Shown here: positions 1-4,894 of the stretch, one piece after another
Layout: each line of letters starts with the position of its first letter
Numbering within the stretch: position 1 is the first letter of the stretch
Program-made: the position numbers and the translations under genes
The notes under the pieces: generated by a model
Told to the model about the DNA's origin: nothing
The model's database searches: none
What the model saw: only the letters and a program-made list of their open reading frames with translations
Source of the DNA: JAENWH01 sp038248745
GTDB taxonomy: Bacteria; Bacillota; Clostridia; Peptostreptococcales; Anaerovoracaceae
Length of the DNA: 7,995 bases
Direction of reading: 5' to 3'
NCBI GenBank assembly: GCA_038248745.1
Contig: JBBRXC010000072.1
Coordinates: forward strand, 1 to 7,995

Positions 1-787
1 AAAAGCTTAATTTCACTCTCTCTGATTTTTCATTATTTGCTTCATCTTCTTGCAAAAGATTTTTTACAAGGTTTTCAACTTCTTGATCATAGCCTTTACT
101 TTCCTTATCTGTTGAGTCTTCAAATAGTCTTGCTTCTAAGAGTTGTCTTTCTACCGCTTCACTGTGATTCAGTTCTCTCTCAATCCCACCAAATCGATTC
201 CCTACAATATCTTTAGGCATTTCCGGTTTAACATTTGACAGCACCTTTATATGATTCGTCAAGTTATATTTTCGTTCCCCTAATAAGGGAAGAGAAGCAT
301 CATAAAAACTAATTGCTTTTAAATCCGGTGTTACCAGCCGTATCACTTGATCAGATAATTCTAGGGCTGACCGTGTTAACAGATCATGATGGAAATAACT
401 ACTGCAATCAACAATAATATGATCTGCCAGATGTTTTAAGAGAATAAAGAAGTCTACTGTCCGTTCTTTTCCATAGTCTGCGTAGGTTCGAATATTCTCT
501 CCATGAAGATAACTTAATAGACATAAGTTTTGATCTTTTTCTACAGGTATACATCTTTTTAAAATGCTTTCCTGGCTTATTTGAATGGATGCCAGCAGCT
601 CACCTAGAGATTCTGCTTTAATATCCGTAAAAGGAAGAACCGTGTGAATGACTGGAGCATAGGGATCTGTCATGACCAAGATGACACTCTTTTTTCTTTT
701 TGTCAGTGCTTTTGCTAATTTGATGCTCAGCGTTGTTTTTCCGCTGTTAGGGTTCCCCCAGATTGCAATGATCTTATTACTATTCAT
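1..787 (-). CDS. ParA/MinD-like (CpaE/TadZ-type?) P-loop ATPase, C-terminus cut by window edge
   Basis: Seen: an open frame from the ATG at 787 runs 262 codons off the left edge without a stop. Residues 11-19 (GNPNSGKTT) form a Walker A loop. A switch-like segment ending in Asp41 (ILVMTD), a Walker B-like strand HIIVDCS with Asp127, and TPD at 153-155 follow in the order typical of the MinD/ParA fold. The extra lysine of the classical deviant Walker A (KGGxGKT) is absent. Residues from about 207 are highly charged and probably helical. The start is set by GGAGGT at 796-801, eight bases upstream, and the ATG overlaps the preceding SAF gene's stop by 8 bp, implying translational coupling. Inference: next to CpaB-like and prepilin peptidase genes, a CpaE/TadZ-like role (cytoplasmic positioning or assembly of the pilus machine) fits best. 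A plasmid or element partitioning ATPase is the alternative. Sure of the fold, unsure of the role. Confidence 0.85.
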   Translation of the reverse strand, partial: MNSNKIIAIWGNPNSGKTTLSIKLAKALTKRKKSVILVMTDPYAPVIHTVLPFTDIKAESLGELLASIQISQESILKRCIPVEKDQNLCLLSYLHGENIRTYADYGKERTVDFFILLKHLADHIIVDCSSYFHHDLLTRSALELSDQVIRLVTPDLKAISFYDASLPLLGERKYNLTNHIKVLSNVKPEMPKDIVGNRFGGIERELNHSEAVERQLLEARLFEDSTDKESKGYDQEVENLVKNLLQEDEANNEKSERVKLSF

Positions 788-1619
788 AAATTTTTACCTC
801 CGATTCTGCTTCATCTTTTCCATCAGTCTTACCTTGTATACCATTTGAATTCTCTTGAACTTCTTGCGCTTCTTGAGATTCTTCACTTATTTCAGTTAAT
901 ATTTCATCTTGGGCTTCAAGGAATTTAACAGCATTTTCTTTACTACCTCGATAAACAAAAACAACATGAATCTTACCCTTTGCTTCCATCTCAGCAAGGA
1001 GTTTAGCTTGTTCAACAGAACCTTTCAAGGTAACTGTAGATGGTAATTCTTTGTCCTTCTCAATTGATTCTTGATTGATATCATATTCATCTGTATCAAG
1101 TCCCGTCCCTGCTGTAACTGCTAAAACTTCTACATATTGAAGTTCATCAGGACTAACGGTTTCTCTAAGATCACCAAAGTCAGAAGCTAAAACAGTTACA
1201 ATATCTCCTGGTTCTAGTTTGCCGGATAGACCTGTTGCAAAGCTTTTGATACTCACAGATATCGCTCTTTCTTTTCCATTAAAATCTGTCAAATATTCAT
1301 AGTTCGCTAAAGGCTCATCTGAAACCTTTGAGTTTAAAACATAATCTCCTGCATGTAATTCTGTTAGGGCATATTTGCCTACAATATTTTCTTCTTGCTT
1401 TAAAACAGAATCAGGTAAGTTGTAACCGCCAATTTCAACCGTCTCAACCATCTTCGATGTAATTTGTTCACCCTTTTGAATATTCTCACTCACTCTAATG
1501 ATCGATATTTTCTCAGAAATCGCCTGATTAAATAACGGAGTTAATCCAAAACAAATAATAAGAGATAGCACAATACTGACTATCCCTAAAACCGTCCTGT
1601 TACGTAATATTTTTTTCAT
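780..1619 (-). CDS. SAF-domain protein, CpaB/RcpC-like pilus assembly factor
   Basis: A 279-residue membrane-anchored protein. Residues 8-29 form one N-terminal transmembrane helix after a basic start (KKILRNR), so most of the protein should lie outside the membrane. Residues about 38-100 resemble an SAF domain (IQKGEQITSKMV, then LHAGDYVL). Residues about 115-225 resemble the RcpC/CpaB core: KLEPGDIVTVLA at 134-145, then TVTLKGSVEQAKLLAEMEAK at 196-215 ending in a HVVFVYR strand. The last 45 residues are an acidic, Glu/Gln/Ser-rich tail of low complexity. In Gram-negative Tad systems CpaB/RcpC supports the outer-membrane secretin; that role cannot apply directly in a host with no outer membrane. 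The gene lies 25 bp after the prepilin peptidase, and AGGAGG at 1630-1635 supports the ATG at 1619. Family call is good; function in this element is inferred. Confidence 0.87.
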   Translation of the reverse strand: MKKILRNRTVLGIVSIVLSLIICFGLTPLFNQAISEKISIIRVSENIQKGEQITSKMVETVEIGGYNLPDSVLKQEENIVGKYALTELHAGDYVLNSKVSDEPLANYEYLTDFNGKERAISVSIKSFATGLSGKLEPGDIVTVLASDFGDLRETVSPDELQYVEVLAVTAGTGLDTDEYDINQESIEKDKELPSTVTLKGSVEQAKLLAEMEAKGKIHVVFVYRGSKENAVKFLEAQDEILTEISEESQEAQEVQENSNGIQGKTDGKDEAESEVKIYE

Positions 1620-1644
1620 TGATTGTATGCCTCCTAATTTCTTT

Positions 1645-2133
1645 TTAAAAACTAAATATGATCTGAGCTATTAAGCAGCCTGTTCCTAGATAGGGTGCCA
1701 GTGGAATGCTTTTATCTATGCTTTTATTGATAATAGCTCCATAGCTTGAATGAATGACGATTGCCAACAAAAGACCGATAATACTCCCTAAGTATCCTGC
1801 TCTTAGACCTAAATAAAAACTACATGCACCCATCAGCTTAATATCGCCTCCACCCATGCTGTTTTCCCTTATTAACGCCATAATGAAATAGGGCAAGGGA
1901 ACAAACAACAGTCCTAAAAGTGATGACATTGGTTCCATGCCAATTACTCCAATGAGAATAATCATTATGGGAATATAATCAGGAATTGTTCTCGTTTTAA
2001 TATCCGTTATAGCTGCCTGTAATAAAAGCAGGATGAAAACCACTGATTTTAAGCTGCTCATCTGATTATTAATACTCAAAAATAGTGCCACTACTAAGCC
2101 AACTGTAAAGAAACACACCTTAACCCATTTCAT
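1645..2133 (-). CDS. A24-family prepilin peptidase (TadV/CpaA-like), short form
   Basis: An integral membrane aspartic peptidase of about 162 residues that would cleave, and perhaps methylate, type IV prepilins or pseudopilins at the cytoplasmic face of the membrane. Both catalytic motifs are visible: Asp44 in ITDIKTRTIPD, and Asp97 in the GxGD-type motif GGGDIKL. The late motif IPLAPYL is also typical. Hydrophobic stretches predict about six membrane segments. The N-terminal methyltransferase domain of long PilD enzymes is missing, as in TadV/CpaA forms. The frame is open to a TTG at 2148, but that codon has no ribosome binding site. The ATG at 2133 has GAGGAT seven bases upstream and is preferred. 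The start lies inside the preceding gene (14 bp overlap). Its substrate is not obvious here; a Tad-like pilin may lie left of the window, or the 76-residue protein at 4261-4491 may be one. Confidence 0.9.
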   Translation of the reverse strand: MKWVKVCFFTVGLVVALFLSINNQMSSLKSVVFILLLLQAAITDIKTRTIPDYIPIMIILIGVIGMEPMSSLLGLLFVPLPYFIMALIRENSMGGGDIKLMGACSFYLGLRAGYLGSIIGLLLAIVIHSSYGAIINKSIDKSIPLAPYLGTGCLIAQIIFSF

Positions 2134-2776
2134 AATCTTCATCCTCAATTTGACACAGGTTCTCAGATTCTTTTGCTAACTTCAAAAGGCTGCTAATAAC
2201 TATCTGCTCAACATTTGCTAATTCCTCAGTTGCTATGTTTTTCAGATTTGAATCTTTATAAACCTTCTCTAAAATATTCTCTACGGCAATGAACTGTTCT
2301 AACTTTCTATCACTAAATTCAAAGCTATCATCGTAGCGAAACAGACTGTAAATTTGCATTTTCACTGTCATTTCTGTAATCATTTTAGGCATATCATAGG
2401 GTGGTCTTTGTTTGAAATCTAAAATAAACTGTTGATATTCCCCTTGGACTTTCTCATGAACAATACTTCTTAAATAGTCATGATACAGATTTGTTATATA
2501 TGCCTTAATAAAACTATTGCCTTCAACGTCTTTTCTTAAAAAGCCAGAATCTACATAGAAATCATACATTCTTTCAAGGGGGGTATCCTGATGTATCATT
2601 ACATTGACTATATGGTCTGGCACCTGCTCTGTAGTAAACCAATTTCTAATGGCATAATGTATACTTTCGGCTGTCATATAATTTTCACCTGAGCATAAAT
2701 CATAATTACCTTTAGCTATTACCACTAGTTCTTCATCCATCTTTAATAAGATCTTTTCTTTAATAAATAACTCCAT
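2120..2776 (-). CDS. Unrecognised 218-residue soluble protein of the transfer operon
   Basis: I do not recognise this family. The protein is hydrophilic with no signal peptide or membrane helix, so it is probably cytoplasmic. It is rich in predicted helix and ends in an acidic tail (EDEDYE). A stretch at about 34-85 (from MTAESIHYAIRNWF to MYDFYVDSGFL) looks like a compact helical domain. The region at 117-165 is rich in aromatic, Asp and Lys residues. The gene sits between the PrgI-like gene (5 bp gap) and the prepilin peptidase (overlap), so it is cotranscribed with both. In many Gram-positive transfer operons VirB4 follows PrgI; this protein shows no Walker motif and is not a VirB4 fragment. 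The ATG at 2776 has only a weak upstream GGAT and may depend on coupling to the preceding gene. A cytoplasmic accessory role is possible but unproven. Confidence 0.8.
   Translation of the reverse strand: MELFIKEKILLKMDEELVVIAKGNYDLCSGENYMTAESIHYAIRNWFTTEQVPDHIVNVMIHQDTPLERMYDFYVDSGFLRKDVEGNSFIKAYITNLYHDYLRSIVHEKVQGEYQQFILDFKQRPPYDMPKMITEMTVKMQIYSLFRYDDSFEFSDRKLEQFIAVENILEKVYKDSNLKNIATEELANVEQIVISSLLKLAKESENLCQIEDEDYEMG
2141..2146 (-). promoter_or_regulatory. Ribosome binding site deciding the prepilin peptidase start
   Basis: GAGGAT on the minus strand lies seven bases before the ATG at 2133 and inside the coding end of the preceding gene. The in-frame TTG at 2148 and ATG at 2142 have no comparably placed site, so translation most likely begins at 2133, coupled to the upstream gene. 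Confidence 0.6.
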
Positions 2777-2781
2777 TTATT

Positions 2782-3105
2782 TCACATCCATTCGTCTTGA
2801 TATTTATAGGGATAAACCTTTTGTGACCTGGCAAATCGAATCATAAAACCAACCTGATCCACAACAGAGACGTTTGTATGATCTTTTGTGAGCATCATGA
2901 CACTTCCTGCAATAGCAACCATTATTGTAACGATACTCACCACCGTATTTCTAAAGATCAAGAAATATAGAATATCTAATATTCCAACCACAAACGTTAC
3001 AAGAATGGTCTTAAACAATTCTTCCTTACCATAGCCATCAAAGATTTCAACCCTTGTTTTTAGTCCTTGTGGAATGTATAACGGGTTCTTTTTTCGTTCT
3101 TCCAT
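2782..3105 (-). CDS. PrgI-like (VirB3-position) inner-membrane conjugation protein
   Basis: A 107-residue protein laid out like PrgI-family components of Gram-positive type IV secretion systems. An N-terminal cytoplasmic stretch contains the family-like LYIPQGLKTRVEIFDGYG. Two membrane helices follow at about 31-51 and 54-73, then a polar C-terminal segment (VDQVGFMIRFARSQKVYPYK). PrgI occupies the place of VirB3 and normally works with the VirB4 ATPase at the base of the channel. In this operon VirB4 does not follow directly; an unrecognised gene does. GGAGGT five bases before the ATG at 3105 supports the start, and it lies just after the stop of the 69-residue gene (12 bp gap). The assignment rests on length, topology and neighbourhood, with only modest motif support; a plain VirB3-like label would be equally fair. 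Confidence 0.72.
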   Translation of the reverse strand: MEERKKNPLYIPQGLKTRVEIFDGYGKEELFKTILVTFVVGILDILYFLIFRNTVVSIVTIMVAIAGSVMMLTKDHTNVSVVDQVGFMIRFARSQKVYPYKYQDEWM

Positions 3106-3117
3106 AAAACACCTCCA

Positions 3118-3327
3118 TCACATGTAGTAACCCATAATCAAATCTTTAACTTGCCAAATACTTTCTGCTAAGATATAAAAAGTCACTGTATTTTTCATTC
3201 TCTTTTTATAACTGGCACTTTGTTCTTCATCTATCCCAATCTGAATAAAGCAGTGAACAACACGTAAAACTGCTCCTACTCGTATTAAAAGGATGAAGGC
3301 ATCCGCCATTTCTTTTAATAAATCCAC
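3118..3327 (-). CDS. Small (69-residue) membrane protein of the transfer operon
   Basis: A short protein with a hydrophobic helix at about 8-31 (FILLIRVGAVLRVVHCFI), a charged middle (DEEQSASYKKRMK) and a second, more amphipathic helix at about 47-67. It sits between the VirB6/TrbL-like and PrgI-like genes, 15 and 12 bp from them, which argues that it is real and part of the membrane complex. The best start is a GTG at 3327 with an AAGGA-type ribosome binding site about ten bases upstream; an ATG six codons later has only a weak AAAGA. I cannot assign a family. Possible roles are a minor channel subunit or a stabiliser of the VirB6-like protein, both inferred from position and topology. Confidence 0.72.
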   Translation of the reverse strand: MDLLKEMADAFILLIRVGAVLRVVHCFIQIGIDEEQSASYKKRMKNTVTFYILAESIWQVKDLIMGYYM

Positions 3328-3342
3328 TGCTTCACCATCCTT

Positions 3343-4182
3343 TTATTTTGTAAATACTGTTTTTCCCATTTGATAGATCCGTGCTGTAGAATAAATACGG
3401 TTCATCATGCCACCACCACCTTGACCACCTGATACGATAAGAAATTCTTGTAAGAATTTTGGTGTTCTTAGGGCTAAAAGCAAGGCTGCAACACCCCAAA
3501 AAACATGGGCATTGAGCATTAATGAAACACCTAGCTTCGCTAATACAATCTGTACCAAAACAGCTGTCGTACTCTGAAAGAACTTTTGAATATAAGTTCT
3601 AAAGATACCATTGTCTTGATCCATCAAACCTACACAAGCCAGTGGAAGACCAATTCTAAGGATTAGGATTTCAAGGCCTCTCGTGAGAAACTGAACATAC
3701 AGCATAAAAAAGCAGATAAAAAAGATGATGGAAACAATGCCCGTGAAAATACCGGCGCTGGTAATACCGGTAATAACTGAACTAAAATCTGTAACCATAT
3801 CCTTTGATAAGGTTGTAATTAGTTCATTGCTTAGGTCTTCAATAATTTCAGCAAGCCATCCATAGAGTGTAGGAAAACTAATGGCTATGGCAAGAGCTTT
3901 AAAAAATCCGGTTAGTAGCATAATAGGTTCGATCTCAGCGTCTCCTTCGGTCCATAATATATATCTTTCAAATCCCTTTTTTAGAAATTTAAGGACAATG
4001 AGCGAAACGCCAAAGGAAAAGAAAATATCATATATACCGCTTATACCACTGGTTCCAAGTAGCGTATCCATATACAATTCTGCATGAAGGGCAATAGGAA
4101 CAAGACCATCTAAAAGGGTATTGACGTATACCAAACAGCCTGACAAAATGGCTCCAATAAGTAACATAATGACATATTCCAT
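3343..4182 (-). CDS. VirB6/TrbL-like polytopic conjugation channel protein
   Basis: A 279-residue, strongly hydrophobic protein with about six predicted membrane segments (near 3-25, 50-68, 88-110, 144-166, 170-188 and 208-240). A larger soluble loop lies at 110-140 and a glycine run at 251-258 (SGGQGGGG), before a basic, polar C-terminal tail. This topology and size match the TrbL/VirB6-type proteins of clostridial conjugative transposons, which form the inner-membrane part of the DNA translocation channel. The position, after VirD4 and the pilin-like genes and before the PrgI-like gene, agrees. GGAGGT eight bases upstream of the ATG at 4182 fixes the start. A 78-bp spacer with a strong stem-loop separates it from the upstream gene. 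The family call is made from topology and context; sequence conservation in this family is low. Confidence 0.8.
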   Translation of the reverse strand: MEYVIMLLIGAILSGCLVYVNTLLDGLVPIALHAELYMDTLLGTSGISGIYDIFFSFGVSLIVLKFLKKGFERYILWTEGDAEIEPIMLLTGFFKALAIAISFPTLYGWLAEIIEDLSNELITTLSKDMVTDFSSVITGITSAGIFTGIVSIIFFICFFMLYVQFLTRGLEILILRIGLPLACVGLMDQDNGIFRTYIQKFFQSTTAVLVQIVLAKLGVSLMLNAHVFWGVAALLLALRTPKFLQEFLIVSGGQGGGGMMNRIYSTARIYQMGKTVFTK

Positions 4183-4202
4183 TGCTGTACACCTCCTTTT
4201 TT

Positions 4203-4244
4203 AAAATTGCGGTCTGGGGCAACTAAGCCCCATGCCACAAATTT
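4203..4244 (-). other. Intercistronic RNA stem-loop before the VirB6/TrbL-like gene
   Basis: On the minus-strand transcript, 4215-4220 pairs with 4227-4232 (UGGGGC/GCCCCA, loop UUAGUU). After a two-by-two internal loop, 4207-4212 pairs with 4235-4240 (six pairs, one G-U), and three A-U pairs extend the base. Only four U residues follow, and the next bases are the AAAAAAGGAGGT ribosome binding region of the next gene. It is therefore better read as a transcript-stabilising, processing or partial attenuation element than as a full terminator. Pairing was worked out by eye; no folding energy was computed. Confidence 0.55.
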
Positions 4245-4260
4245 TTCAATTCCGCTCCGC

Positions 4261-4491
4261 TTAGCCAGCATAATCAAAAATATCCATAATCCTCTCTTGT
4301 AGCAATGGAAGGATAATATTTGAAAACAACGCATATAGACCAGCCAAAAGCAAAGCGCCTAAAACAATTGACAGCAAAATAGATACAACCTGGTCCAGGG
4401 CCCCTTGACCACTATTTTCTTGAAGAATTATCCTTCCCTTAACCATAACTTTAACCAATTCCATGTGTGCTTTGTTCATTAACTTCCTCAT
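4261..4491 (-). CDS. Small single-helix membrane protein, DUF6133-like, pilin-like layout
   Basis: A 76-residue protein: a basic, hydrophilic N-terminus of about 32 residues, a long hydrophobic helix at about 35-60 (VVSILLSIVLGALLLAGLYA), then a short tail ending MDIFDYAG. From memory the helix and tail resemble DUF6133 proteins, a small family common next to VirD4 and TrbL-like genes in clostridial conjugative elements. Seen here as well: residues 27-36 (SGQGALDQVV) put glycines and an acidic residue right before the helix, loosely like a type IV prepilin cleavage site but without the Glu at +5. With a prepilin peptidase encoded downstream, this could be a pseudopilin-like subunit; that is inference. 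GGAGGT six bases before the ATG at 4491 supports the start. Stem-loops lie on both sides of the gene. Confidence 0.78.
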   Translation of the reverse strand: MRKLMNKAHMELVKVMVKGRIILQENSGQGALDQVVSILLSIVLGALLLAGLYALFSNIILPLLQERIMDIFDYAG

Positions 4492-4529
4492 TTTATTACC
4501 TCCGTATAATTTGAATTTTTATTATTAAT

Positions 4530-4543
4530 CCGGCTTATGCCGA
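4530..4543 (-). other. Short stem-loop just after the VirB2-like gene
   Basis: The transcript folds as UCGGC / GCCGG around an AUAA tetraloop, starting a few bases after the stop codon at 4547. The following sequence is A-rich rather than a U tract, so a rho-independent terminator is unlikely. A 3'-end stabiliser that sets the relative dosage of the pilin-like genes is possible. The stem is only five pairs (one G-U), so the call is weak. Confidence 0.35.
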
Positions 4544-4546
4544 TGA

Positions 4547-4894
4547 TTAAATATAGTAACCAATAATTAGATTAAGCGTTGCTGAAGCAAGGACTGCTCC
4601 AATAACTGAAACAATAACCGTCACAACACGGTTATTCCATTTTTTCTGATCAATTTCATCTGCTGCACTTCTTCTAATAAAAAAGTAAATAATCAGCAGA
4701 ATACCTACAATAGGGGCCAAGATCATCAACCAAGTTGTCATATCTTTAATTAAATTTTCTGTCCCTTTCACCAATTGGCTATCTTTGACCGTCTCCGCCA
4801 TAACGGGTACAGATGACATCACCATCACAAATAATGATCCAATGACTGTTTTCACTAGATTTGTCGCTTTAACTTTTAGTGATTTAATCTTCAT
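4547..4894 (-). CDS. VirB2/TrbC-like pilin or small secreted two-helix subunit
   Basis: A protein of about 115 residues with a clear Sec-type signal peptide: basic start (MKIKSLKVK), hydrophobic core (VIGSLFVMVMSSVP) and a VMA/ET cleavage site about 33 residues in. The mature part has two hydrophobic helices separated by a charged loop (RRSAADEIDQKKWNNR). The first helix is near WLMILAPIVGILLIIYFFI and the second near VVTVIVSVIGAVLASATLNL. This is the layout of VirB2/TrbC-type conjugative pilin subunits and relatives in Gram-positive elements. The frame is open to a GTG at 4903, but AGGCGG at 4903-4908 is properly spaced only for the ATG at 4894, which I prefer. The start overlaps the end of VirD4 by 11 bp, implying coupling. 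In Gram-positive systems such subunits are not shown to form long pili; a channel or surface role is equally possible. Confidence 0.78.
   Translation of the reverse strand: MKIKSLKVKATNLVKTVIGSLFVMVMSSVPVMAETVKDSQLVKGTENLIKDMTTWLMILAPIVGILLIIYFFIRRSAADEIDQKKWNNRVVTVIVSVIGAVLASATLNLIIGYYI

Noticed and set aside
1..2133. Reading the left part as an ordinary chromosomal Tad pilus locus
   Set aside because: It is continuous, with overlaps and tiny gaps, with relaxase, VirD4 and channel genes on the same strand, so it belongs to the transfer operon.
4203..4244. Calling the spacer hairpin a rho-independent terminator
   Set aside because: Only four U residues follow the stem and the next gene's ribosome binding site begins at once; the operon clearly continues.
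4110..4334. Minus-strand open frame of 74 codons across the spacer before the VirB6-like gene
   Set aside because: It overlaps the ends of two well-supported genes in another frame, has no good ribosome binding site, and covers the stem-loop spacer; it is most likely a chance frame.
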